This document shows, piece by piece, positions 14,885-27,568 of a stretch of 64,000 nt of DNA. The DNA comes from Atrichornis clamosus (Eukaryota > Chordata > Aves > Passeriformes > Menuridae), in contig WBMZ01002697.1 in the NCBI GenBank assembly GCA_013400975.1, positions 248,001 through 312,000 on the forward strand, given 5' to 3'. The position numbers were made by a program, and so were the translations under genes. Every line of letters starts with the position of its first letter. Positions within the stretch are counted from its first letter, which is position 1. Below the pieces are notes generated by a model. It was given only the letters and a program-made list of their open reading frames with translations. It ran no database searches and had not been told where the DNA came from.

Positions 14885-15258
14885 AGCTCTCAAGGGGAGC
14901 AGCTGAGGGAGCTGGGATTGTTTAGCCTGGAGAAAAAGAGGTTCAGGAGGGACCTTCTCACTCTGTACAATTCCCAGACAGGAGGATTTAGCCAGGTGGG
15001 GGTCGGGCTCTTCTCACAGGTAACAAGTGATAGAACAAGAGGAAACGGCCTCAGGTTGTTCCAGGGGAGGTTTAGATTGGATATTAGGGAAAATTCTCTC
15101 ACCAAAAGGCTTGTCAAGCACTGGAACAGACTGCCCAGAGACGACATTTAAAAGTTGTGTAGATGTGGGGACGTGGTTTAGTGGAGCCCTTGGCAGTGCT
15201 GGGGGAATGGTACTCAGTGGTCCTAGAGGGCTTTTCCAACCTAAACAATTCTATGAAC
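14885..15258 (+). mobile_element. CR1 LINE 3' fragment
   Basis: Long CR1 tail with TTTAGCCTGGAGAAAAAGAG, CACAGGTAACAAGTGATAG, GGGAGGTTTAGATTGGATAT, CTGGAACAGACTGCCC and the end TTTTCCAACCTAAACAATTC, TATGA. It lies in intron 6, about 0.7 kb upstream of exon 7 in transcript order, and antisense to the gene. Confidence 0.95.
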
Positions 15259-18200
15259 CAGAAGTGAAATGCTGACTGCCAATCCCCAGCCTCAGCTCTC
15301 CATTCTCCCCTGCTCCAGGAATTCTTTCGAAGATAAGCAAAAAATAGCAGACCTAAATATTTATTTTTAGAGGCTATATACTGTAAAAGCTCTGACATTA
15401 CGAGCCAAATCAGCTGAATTTCAAACCAAGTGTTCCTTCTTAAACATACTAGTCTCCAATAAACTGTTTCACAAGCAAACATTGTGAGTATAATAGCAAA
15501 TAATGATGCCATTGAACAATGGGATCTTTTATACAGTCCAATATATTTGGCATGAAGCAAACATCTACTGGGAATTTATTCACTGAGGCTATGCTGGCAG
15601 CACACTACAAAGCAGCAGTCTTATTTTACTTGTGGCAAAAGTACATTTGAGTTGCAGTTACTAAATTATTCCATGGGTATGTGTGTCATTTTCAAAGATC
15701 TAGGAACAGTTTCATATTTTTTAATTTGTAAATTGAGGTAGAACATATAAATTATTATTTTACAGTTCTGGAGAGAACTTTTAGTTTCTCACCTTATACT
15801 AAATAAGCTCTAATTCCATCTCCCTCACTCCTTCATTTGGGTACAAGAACAGCAAGCAAAAATCTCTCTTTAATAGAAACCTTACACCATCTTCCAAAAC
15901 TTATTACAGCTGCCTTCGGTATAAAATGAAACCTCAGAGAATGTTATTTAAAATGTTTTTTAGAAGTCAGTAGGCCTCATGTTTCATTTCTCCACATCAG
16001 GGTTTGATTTCCTTTGTGACCTTATTCTCTGCCCTTTAACAAACCAGAGAATGAGGCCTGAAACATCTTGGAAAAGTTCCTACTATGCCAGCAACAACAC
16101 ACGAAATGTGTTTAGTTTATCCCGATAGCCATCAATGATTTAATCTTTTAATGACGACTGTCAAGCATTTCCTCTACCAAAAAAGAGGAAGCAAAGCAAA
16201 GAAGTAAAAGCAGAGTTCTCACATTCTTGTCCCCAGTTCCATTTTTAAAAAAAATTATAGTGTGTGCACATGTATAGGTGTACATGTACGGCCATTTGTG
16301 AAATTTCTACTCTAAAGGCAAATGTATTAAAAATAAACTCTGGTTGCCCTCCTACACATGGAGCGAGGATCAGTGTTTGTCAGCTCCTCCACTTCAGCAG
16401 AGGGGAGTATTCCTGTGCCCACACAGGCAAACAGCACAGCAGAACAACCATCACCAGGCAAATCCTGCAGGGTTTCATGGCAAACCTGGAGCCCAAAGAC
16501 CACAAGAAATACACTGAGCATCAGGGAAAAAAAACCTGAAGAAACTTCCACTAATTACTAATGACCAAGTTTAATTTTGTACAGCACCTTTTCTTGGAAA
16601 TACTCGTTTCAGGATGTTATCCAAGGACATCCTGAAGTTATTCTCCTTCTCTGCAAACTCACTCACATCTAACAACTCCGTTAAGCACAGGTACTGTCAA
16701 AGCCATATTCATAAATCTCACGTCACTATTCAGCATTTATAATACAAGCTGTACATTTGTAAGCAGATATCATCACTCAAACAGCTAGCTGCACTAATAT
16801 TTGATGGAAACAGTGTGGGTTTTTTTCCTGAAGACTAGCAAAGGACTCAAAGTTGCCTTTAAAAAAATCTTAAATGCTGGTGAAACTAATGTTATCATTA
16901 CCTAAAGATCATCACGAAAATATAGTGACCATATACACTTCTAGTTATTTAACTCAGACAATATTTTCATACAAAACAAGCTGGCAACAAATCTCATAGC
17001 TCTGTAACCTGATTTCAACATTTCCCTTGTTCATTAACACTGAAGAACCACCTCCAAAAATAAATGTTTGCTTTCTGAGCACTGAATTTCAGTGTCACAG
17101 TCTCACTGCTAACACAACTTTTTACAAAACCAAGTCAACAGCCTATGCTATAATACAGAAAATCACCCCCAACATGCCTAAAGCTGGATCCCACCTGAGG
17201 AGACAGACACCAGCCTGCTCTCTCCCACCAGCAATTTAGATACAAAACCAACATCATCCCCATTTGAGGAATCAATTATCTACAAAAGACAGAATGAAAA
17301 TGATTGCTTGCATGAGGAATATCATACTCAAGGCCACAAGCACCTAAATTTTACCCCACCACCATAAAAGTGCCCAGGGCTGGAGCATTTCTGCTCACTT
17401 ATCTGTAGACAAATAGACTCACTATCAGAAGGGATGACTGACACAGAGACCTTGCCCAAAGGCTTAGAGGAAACTGTCATTTAGCCTGTTAATGTTAAAA
17501 CTTCAGAGTACCTCCACCCAAGAGAAAAAACTACAAAGAATCCAGGAAAGCTGGAAAATTCTGAGCTCCAAAAAACTGGCGCAACGGAAGGAGCTGCCCA
17601 GGAAATCCCCAGGCCTGCAAGGCACCTGGAGATGGCGGGAGCCACAGACGATGAAGGGAGAAGTGACTGGAAATGACTACTGGAGCCTCTACACTCTGCG
17701 AGGAGTCCTGAGAATTGACTCTTACAGAAATTTAAGCCCTTGAACAGACGATTCCTAAAAAGGGGCCTAATTTTTCCCCCATCCTTGGCTGTATCTCCAG
17801 TTTTCTTTGCTGACCAGCTGCAGCCAACACTGAGGGGAAACCAGAGAGGAGAGAGAGAGGAAAGTAATGATGCAGCTCTAGGAGGTGAAGATGCTGGGGT
17901 GTGGAGGTGGGTGATAGGGGCCAAACCCCCACTTTGACAGCCAAGGGACAGCAGCAGACACGATCCCACCACTCCAGCCTCAGAGCAGGATGGAGCAACT
18001 GCAGGAAGGGAGGCTGCTCGCCAAGCACGGCGGCGGGAAGATGTAGGGCAGGAATTGCTGCTGTCAGAGGCCGAAGGAGAGGTTTTGTGCCTGAGAGAGT
18101 GGCTCTGCTGCCACTGGAGTGTCTTGGCAGGGACAGGAGACAATAACCCCGGAAGGGGTGAGCTCCAGGACCCTGGCGAGGCCAAGTCTCCTTAGCAACC

Positions 18201-21200
18201 TGGCTGTGCCAGGGGCTGAGAAGAGCTCTGGGAATTGTCTATCCAAGCCTCCTTGTCACCCTAGCACAGACAGTTCAGGACCTTTCACAGGAGCTAAAAG
18301 CCAGAACCAAAGCCCATTGAAGTCAGGGGGAAAACTCACATGGAATTCAATTGGCTTTGCATAAGGCATCTGATTCATTGAAAAAGAAAAAATGAAAACT
18401 ACTCTTATTTTATCCTTTTGAAAGTGCTTGTTTCCTCTCCTTGCAAATGTGTGATTCAAGTGCAGGCTAGAAAAATAAAAGCTTAATAGCAAATGCAAGA
18501 CCAAGCATGAGTTCTGGGGACAACAGAGAGAGCCTCAATTAAGGGAGGGACAGAGAGAGAGACACAATTTTCAACTAGACACATTTATCCGAGTCTTTAA
18601 TGCCAGTTTTGAAATGTTACTGACTTCTCAGGACTCATCTTGACGGCTTCCACTGAGAAGCTACAGAGGGATCCCTCAAATGATGCCTCTCTGAGCACCC
18701 CTAACAGTTCTGGACCGACAGCTCCCGGCAGAGGTTCTGTGTATTCAGTCATCACTGAGTGAAAAATGAAAGGGTTCCAGCTGTCACTCTATGAACTAAA
18801 AACACAGACCTGCCATACCCTCTTCTTCACTTGCCCTGGTCAGCACAGCACCTTTGCTTATTTTGCCTGACTCCAAGTTTGGGAAATTTTCAGCAGCAAG
18901 TGGGACCCTGCTTGGAGAAAACACTGTCCACTCCCAACCACCTTCCTTCAGATCCTACAACATATGTTGCTGTGGAAGATTCTAATTATCCTGTAAATTA
19001 CAGGTCTTGAAAGCATCCTACAGCATTTTAGGCCAGACTGTAATCACAGCCTCTTGCACCAGCTTCGGCTTCGCATTGTAAACTTGCAAGATTGACTTGA
19101 AAGCCTTAAAAAATTTAACCACAGCTTTTTCATCACAGGCTTGGACTGAGACATTCCTCCCTTGTGTTTCATCTTCACCACAGAGCATCACTTTCCCACC
19201 ATTTCCACTGAGCCCTGTACCTAGCACAGGAGGTCCCAGAAGGCTGCCGAGGTCTGGGAGCAGCACTGATGGAGGAACACTGCTCCGTCCCAAATGAACA
19301 ACACATCACACCTGGGGATTCCCTTGGGACATACTTTAGATGGATGTACATCCACCTGACACATCCCTCATGCCACCTACTGACCCACAGACCTCAGGGT
19401 GGGAAGCCAGTGGCGTCACCCATCTCTGGAACACCCAGAGCCCTGTCCTCGTGCCCTCTTCCAAACTGCACCCACAGGATTACCAGAACTGCTCCATCAG
19501 AAAGTGCAGTTCTATGGTAACTTCTCAGCTGACTTAACCACTGCCTGGAGCTGACAGCAAGGTGAAACCTCTCGGGTGTAGCTCCAGCTTCCCACAGGGC
19601 CAGTGCACCCCACACCACCTCAAAGCTGAAATAGCATGTCTTCTCAGAAGTGACACTAGTGACCATTTCAGTCACAGTTTGAGGGAACAGCTCCATCAGT
19701 GCAAACCACTCTGTCTCTGTACTCCCTTTTGGTCACCCCTGTTGAGACTGTACACGTACATGCTATTATTGCTGCCTCTGATGCTGTTTTTGGTAGTGGG
19801 AATATCTACTGCTGAGAGCACTTATTAAAGCCACAGGGCCAGCCGCAGGATATCAGTGACTGATCACTACCTATTTGGGCTAAATATCAACCTTTAAAAG
19901 AAAGATTATAGGGTTATCAATCCCTTAACATTCAGTGAATGAAGACCTTCAGGTTCCTATCCTGTACCAGCTGACAGCAAAGGAACCAGTTTGCAAGGAG
20001 AAACACAAGGATCACCATCTTTTGCGAAAGATCCCACCTACATGAACTGCAAATTGGTTCATAAGCACTCAGAGGCTGGATTAATTACTGCTCTCTGAAA
20101 TAGAGAGCCTTTCTGAGGTGAGTTCCAGGAACAACTCCAGCATGAGGAATTGCAACTCAGGTTTCCCTATAAATCCGGCATTATCCAAGCTCACACAAAG
20201 GACCCAATTTGGAACTACACTTGCACTCCATACCCCAAGGTGGAGTGGCATAGGAGGGGTCTACCCAAACAGATGTCAGTGCCCACAGGAATTTCCTCTT
20301 CAAGGTAGCTCTCTACACGTGGGCCAAGCCAAACCTTGGCTTCCTCTCCCCAGCACAAAGCCATCGCTTACGTGGGCCTGAGCTCTGTGAAAAGCTGGAA
20401 GCAAAACACTCCTAACCCCACTATTTGCTCCGTGGCGTGGAGGAGGAAGGTTCAGTGCTGGCTGCTCTTTCAAAAGACCAGAAACAACCAAGCAGGTGTA
20501 GGCAAAACACCTCTACTAATTAATGTCATGCGCTAGGGGTACGTGAGCCAGGAGCTGAGCAGCTTCCACCAGCTGCACGTCAGTTTGGGTTTCTTTCTGC
20601 ATAAGATGAAGCACTGCGTGTTGTTTATGGCCAATTCAGAAGTGCTGCTGAACTGTCATGTTCTATTTAAATATACATACATACACAGCCCTCAAATCAT
20701 CACTTCCTAGGCAATTTATAGACGCCAAGGTAGCGCCCACAGCTAGTTAGGGATGATGCTCTCTTCCTAAACTCTGCAAAATCACAAGGTGCTTTAAGGC
20801 TAGAAGGATTAACATCCCTGTCATAAAGCAGTAAGAGATAAAGACCATGCCTGGCAAGAACACTTGAAAAAGAACAGGAGCCTCTCAGGCAGACCTGCAG
20901 AACAGCTTACGGATCAGACCAGCATTACCAGTACTGATGTCACGCCTTACAAATTTTGGCATCTTTTAACCAGTAGGCATTAGCCAGCAAATGTCTGTGC
21001 TACTCAGTGTTCCAGGACAGCAGGAGTCTCCGTGTACAGCATTTCCTATTGGCCCAACACCACCTGAAGAAGTCACTTTTGGTGGCCAAGAGCTCCAAGA
21101 GGCATCGCTGCAGCTGCAGCTCCAGTGAACATGGCACAGGGATCTGCTCACGCAGGTGGGAGTGAGGGGCCAACCTCCACAACCACTTTCTAAGCTCCTG

Positions 21201-23360
21201 TTGTGCCTAAACTTAGAAGCTTTTTATATAAACTTGAGGCTGCTGTGTCACACACTCCATCACTGCCCCACCACGCAGCTCTGCTCTGGTTTGCGGGCAG
21301 CACCAGCAGTCAGCACGGAGTAGGACAGCAGGGAACCAGGCTCCACATATGCCCTGCAGTCACTGAACACTTTCACAAGAAATCAAACATTTGAACATTG
21401 ACTATTAAGGAATTTTAATGCTGAAGATTAAAGTTTTGTCACATCTATCAGAAGCAGACCCATTAGCTACCCACAGTAAAGCCTCTGCCAGCTCATCCAT
21501 CTTGTGACACTCAAGCCCTTCCACTCACCAAGGCCAGTCAAGTGAAAGGCAGTGCCTTTTAAAAATCTTTACAGAAATTAAGCAGGTGTATTCAAACTCT
21601 TTGTCCTTGGCTTCACCACCTTCACCTCCAATATTAAGGAATGGCACTGTTTCCCAAGCAGGCGAAGCTCCCACTGATGTTATCCCATCTGTCTCCTTGG
21701 ATGGCTCTTACAGCATAGCTTCAGCTTGCTCTCCTATGTGCATTTTAGCTAAAAATCCATCTTTGCACACCTTTACAGCAGAAATGCATCTGCACACCTC
21801 TTCCTCATGTGGCAGCAAGACAGGGAAAAGAAAGAAAGCAAGACTGACCTATTTGGCCTGATACAAAGCCCATCGATGTCAGTGAAAACAGTACAAAAAC
21901 AAAAAAAATAGACATTACAATCAGAACTAGTTAAAAGCTGTCCTTTCAAATCACACGTTACGTCTGAGGGTTAAAAGACACAGGAACATCCAGCAAGCCC
22001 GGGGCTAAGGCAGGAAACATGAATGCTCTTGTTTTAAAACATGGAATTATCAACAGGGTTTTAAGACCAGTTTGTCCTTAAAGCAAAGCCCTATTGTCAG
22101 GCTGACAGCGTGGGTTTCATCAGCCCCAAGGAGCAGAAAAAGTCAGAGCAGCAAGAGTTGTACAATACTGATCTTGAAGCTCCCTTGCAGTACCCTTCAC
22201 ACAGTGCATGCATAAGCAAAAGCTTCATACATGTGTGAACAAAGGATAGAGAGGCCTTATTTCAGTGTGAAAAATTATGGGAAGCAGAACAATGAGAAGC
22301 TAAAATTTTCATTGATATTCTTTTCAGCGTACCCTACAAGAAAAAGGCTACAAGAGCTTATGAAGAGCAGCTTGTGACTTCTCACAGACGAGTGGTAAAA
22401 TTTAATTGTTCTGGCTGTTTCCAGAGACTGCATTAATTTCTACACACAGAGATATCATCCTTTGTACTGTGCACAGCTCCCAGCACTCAGCTGCTGTGTA
22501 ATAACCAGAGACAATGCTGGGTTCAGCACCCCTGGACTGGGCTCTCCAGTAGGCTCTGCCAAGGGTTTACTGCATGCCTGGCAAACAGCATCCCTCCCAC
22601 AGGGATGATGTCCTCTCCCAGCTGCAGTGGGTTTAACTCACCAGTGCACCCAGTGATGCCATAAAGCACACAGGGGGAATTATTATTTCTGTTATTATTG
22701 TGACCCGACTACATATTTTTCATCCGCCAAATTTCCTTTCCTGAAAACAGTTCTGCCTTTAAAGTAAAATGGAAAAGATTATGTAAAGCTTTAACAGCTC
22801 TCTTGCATTTCTACCCTTCTCCCCCCTTTTCTTACACAGCACACTTGCTCTATTGAGCAATGCAGGTGTGAAATTACTGGAAGGACTGTGGAATTCACCC
22901 TTCCCCAGCTCCCTGCCAGGCACGGCCGACCAGCAGCTGACTGACCATACCTAACACTGTGCAGGCTCTCCGGGTAGAAAAGAAGCTCCAGAACCCAGAG
23001 TTTCAGTGCTGGACAATCCTGACTCAGCTTCAGGATGTCTATGTCAGACCTCACTCAGCCCTTTGGGCTTGCCTTCCCTGGTGAGGAAGTTTGGAGACAT
23101 CCCTCCATCAGCATCACATTCCCTTCTGCAACACACAACCCATAACCTCTTCTAAATGCTGGACCAGGTGCTGAAGAAGAGTGCTTGTGGGAAGACCCTG
23201 GTCATAGACATTTGTCATATTCCCAGTAATTTGGGTAAATGCAAGTAAAGTTCTTAAGTTGCAACAGTTTTCGCAGGTTGGGTGTGCTTGGACACAAAAT
23301 TGTTTCTCCAAACCAACAACATCGATCTGTTAACTTTCCACAGTTCTTGACCTCTCTTCT

Positions 23361-23899
23361 TGTCCTGGTCTAGCTGGGGTAGTTCATTTCCTTCCTAGCA
23401 GCTGGTGCAGTGCTGTGTTTGGATTTAGGATGAGAACAACGTTGATAACACACTCATGGTTTGGCTGTTCCTGAGCAGCTCTCACACTCAGTCAAGGTCT
23501 CGTCAGCTCCTCGTGCTGCCCTGCCAGCGAGGAGGCTGGGGGGCACAAGGAGCTGTGGGGACACGCTCAGGACAGCTGACCCCAGCTGAGCAAAGAGATA
23601 TTCCAGCTCAGATGCTCAGTGTATAAACTGGGGGGGAAGCTGGCCAGGAGACACTGCTTGGGACCTGGCTGAGCATCAGTCAGTCAGCGGTGAGAAACGG
23701 TCAGTGGTGACAAACTGTCTTCCATTTGCATTTTCACTTGTCTTTCTCTGGTTTTATATTTCCCTCTTTTCCTCATTTTCCTTTTCATTACTATATTTAA
23801 ATTACTGTTCTTATCTCAACCCACGAAGTTCTCAATTCTACCCTCTCCCCCATCCCATGGCAAGGAGTAAGCAAGATGCCATTGGGGTTAATCCACAAG
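23361..23899 (+). mobile_element. Solo ERV LTR
   Basis: Begins TGTCCTGGTC, continues AGCTGGTGCAGTGCTGTGTT, GGATTTAGGATGAGAACAAC, has TATAAA at 23622-23627, and ends with CTCAACCCACGAAGTT, CCCCCATCCCATGG and GGGGTTAATCCACAA. This is a family I recognise as abundant in birds, though I give no family name. No internal retroviral sequence flanks it, so it is a solo LTR. Target duplications are not visible. Confidence 0.85.
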
Positions 23900-26800
23900 A
23901 TTCCTGCACTCCCATTTTCCTGCCTTCCAGCAAACCCTCCAAATGGACAGCTTCCTAGGAAGCAGAGAGCCAGAAGCACCACCAGCAGCCTCTGGCTGAG
24001 CAGCTGGTGCCAGAGCTGCTTTCTGAGAAAATGTCACTGAAGAGCAGTGAGGGGAATTAAAACCCATTTGTTGGAATATTCATTCAAATGTAGACACAGA
24101 TATGTTCTCAAACACTGCAGGATATTAGCAAAGATATCAAAGGAAACATACATTTGAAACCAACTGCTGCAACAAGATTATGTTGCTCAGTAATGCATAT
24201 AATCCAATTGAATAGCAGAAATAACGCTGCAGGTATAAATATAATCAATGCACGGAGATTCACTGGCAAATGCAGAATACACGAACAACTGATGCTTTGA
24301 TCACCTTGTGATGGCAATTAAAAATTCCTAAAAGTATATATCATTTTAGACTTTCATAAGCACCTCGTAAAAATGATAAATTACTTTATTCCAACTAATG
24401 CACTGCCAAGTTGAGTTCTTCCCTGAGCTAAAGTTCTGACAGTATCAATGTTTCTCTTCCATGAACAGTCAAAAATTTCAACCTATTCATGCTACCTTTC
24501 CAAGAGCAATCTGAAAAAAATAAACTCAACACCTTATATTTACAGAGCAGTCCAATATCCAAAAGTGTTTAACAAACTCTGATTTTTAATGTGCCTTTTT
24601 ATGTTTAAATGGAACAACAGCTGTTGAAGCTGCACCACGGGAACGGTAGCAATCCAAAGATGACATAACAGCTTAAAATGCTCAAAAGCTGTAAATCACA
24701 GCCACCTCTGGATGTCAGGTCACACAGCAGTTTGCAGAGCAGTGAGAGGAGAGGAGACCAACATGAAAATTATAAGTGTATCCTGGGTTTTTTTATTAGA
24801 CACAAAACGTTACATTTTACTGATTTGACCATGCTTTGGTACTGCCAGATCCCTCACCCTCTTACCTTTCTCACCCTGACAGCATCCCTTAACAGTTTTT
24901 TCTCTCCTGGATTGTAAACCTTGTGTTTGCCTTTAATATGGCCCATTCATCCAATCTGTATCACTATTCATTTACAACTTTTCTATATTTGTGTTGAGCT
25001 TTTTGGCTTTTTTTTATTATTATTTTTAAGAAGATGTAACTTTACCAATTTACTGCCAATTACACTGCCACTTTTTCACTAACAAAATTGTTAGAAAAGC
25101 CTGGATCAGGTCAAAAAGCCCCTCTTATTAGGCACAGACATGGCTTTTGATACATGCCAATTGCACATTAACAAGGTAACAGTCTTGTTTGCATCTTCAG
25201 ACAACTCCTGCAAATTCCTACTTGCACTTCCATGAATAAGATACTGCACAAATTAGAAGGCACGATTAAAAATTATAATAACAGAGCTGAAACAATATCC
25301 TGTTCGTCACTCATCAAAAGAAAGAGAAATACCTGCCTTGGGGCTGCAGTAAGACAGAAAGTGGGACAGGGAGACCAGTCCTCCCCAGCAGACACTGCAG
25401 GAAGCATTCCAAACATGACAAATTCACCGTTCACCCAGCAGATGAAGTAATGACACCAGTACTTGTCCATAAAATGTAATTTAGCCAGACTACTCCAATG
25501 AAATCAGAAGCTTTAATGCTATAAAACTACAGGGTTGGAGTATTTTTACCTTATTAAGAAAGAGGAGGGGGAACCCATAAGCTTTCATTTTCCCTGTGCT
25601 GAACCGTCACACTGTGGGCTTTGTCTTCAGGAGCAAACCACACCGCCCCCAGCACCAAACAACCTGCGCAATTCCTGCTCCGACGCTCACACCTTGCCAA
25701 AAGCCCGGTGCCAGCTGCAAAGTCCACACTCTGGGCTTATCAGTCCATTAAATAAAAGCATCTTCCCTCTCAGCCTAACCAAACACCCGAGGGCAGGCAT
25801 CAGCCTGGATTCCTTCACGCTTTCTGTCCCTGCCTCATCACGTCCCACGCCGCAAGCGCCGGGGTGAAGACATCAAGCCAAAGCTTGTCCGTGTACTGAG
25901 CCAGTCAACAACTAAAGAACATCTGCCAGAAATGCAAGTTTAGGCTTGGTTGCAATACCTGCCCTTAACTCCTGCCAGACATCAGTGATGCAACATCCAA
26001 GGCATGTTATTTAGTTGGTGTCAGTTCCTTTTTCGCGTGTAACCTGAATCGCAAAAACAATCCTTTGGAAATTAAGGAAAGAACTACATTTAAGTCAAAC
26101 TAATTCTGAACTTTATTTCAACAAGCCTCAGCAGAAAGCAAACAACAATGCATGTGTTTTTATGAATTTGGGAATGACAAAATGGAAACATGTCTCTAAA
26201 AAAAAATATGTATGTGCTCATGCCATGTTCACAGCTAGAGCCTGTGCGAGCACATGAAAATCCAAAAATAAAACTTGACTAGAAACAAAGGCAGAAGTTT
26301 TTCCTTCTGTCTAAACGAAGGGAAACATAAACAGTGAAGTACCAATAGCAAAAATGTCGATTCCATTTTAATAACATTTTTAACAACGTGCCATAAAAAA
26401 ACCAAGACTAAAATTCATCCTAGTACCCTCTAAAACCACCAAGAGTTCAGAAAAAAGTGTTTTTCTGCACAGCCATCAGTAAAATCACTCATACGTGAGA
26501 TTTCTGAGGCACAAACTTTTAACTGAGAGTCATTTAAAATGCTTTCTGGATGAGAAGTTAGTCTCACAGTGCTTTTATATGAAAATACGAATTACTGTTA
26601 AGGGACGGCTGCGTGCTGCTCTGCCACCCCTGGAGCTCACTCCTCAGCAAGGAGAGCCAAAGGCAAGGCTATTAGGCAAATTAGAAACTGGTCAAAGTAC
26701 AACTAAACTGGCTGCAAAACGACTTCTTTAGGAAAAAAATGTATTTGCGACATGTTCATTTTTATAGTAAACAGTAGGGTCATCCCACACATTCTTGGAA

Positions 26801-27357
26801 GAGGTGTTGTGCTATAGCAGCTGCTTATAAAACCCAGTAAATGAGCTAACGTGGCAAACTTGATCTGAAACCAAACCTTTTGTCTCCCTGGATGATGACA
26901 TTAAATAGGGCAGAAATGGCTACCTGGACCAGGACTGCTCAAAGACGAACCTTTTTTTTCTTTTTGCCATTAAAATCTAAATTCAATTAGTTCCTCCATG
27001 CTCAAACAGAACTGCCGCTGCTGAAATTGTACTCCAGCAATAATTGCAATCCAAGAGTGATCTAATTATATACAAGTCTCAGTGGCTGCATTCCCACGTT
27101 GCTTCCTGCAACCCGGATTCACTACAATACAACTTGTAAGTGAAAACCACGTCCTTTTCATTCATTCTCCCTTAAGATTGCACGACTTTACATACCTTTA
27201 ATGAGAATGGAGTTAGTCTATTAGTAAGCTCACCATAAAAACTCAAGTTTCTACCTACTGTTAAATACAAAGGAGGAGAAAAGGCACTTCAGCTGCATGT
27301 AAAAAAACAGCTGATGGGCTAAACTATACAGGGGAAAGAACATTCTTTTAATTAAGG

Positions 27358-27568
27358 TACTGGATTAGGATTCAAAGACCAGCTTTACTTTTTGGCTCTG
27401 TCACCAGCTTCCTGTGTGACCCAGGGCAAGAAATTTCATCACTCCACAGCTCGGGTTTTCATCTCTAAAATGGACAGTGACATTTCCTTCTCCTGGCCTC
27501 GCTGCATTTTGGTTGTAAGCAATTACTGTGTGCTGGCACACTGCCTTGGACAATAAGTATTCGATATT
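27358..27568 (+). mobile_element. MIR-type (CORE-SINE) relic
   Basis: Matches the MIR consensus from memory in order: GGATTAGGATTCAAAGACCAG, TGGCTCTGTCACC, CCTGTGTGACCCAGGGCAAG, TTTTCATCTCTAAAATGGAC, then GCTGGCACACTGCCTTGGAC and AATAAGTATT. It is a nearly full-length, diverged copy. Such ancient copies are uncommon in bird genomes. Confidence 0.75.

Noticed and set aside
17481..18185. 234-residue open frame on the minus strand as a gene
   Set aside because: Low-complexity Ser/Pro/Leu composition, no recognisable domain and overlapping frames on the other strand. It is most likely a chance frame in GC-richer intron.
23900..24060. Internal retroviral genes next to the LTR
   Set aside because: No gag, pol or env-like frame adjoins the LTR on either side; it is a solo copy.
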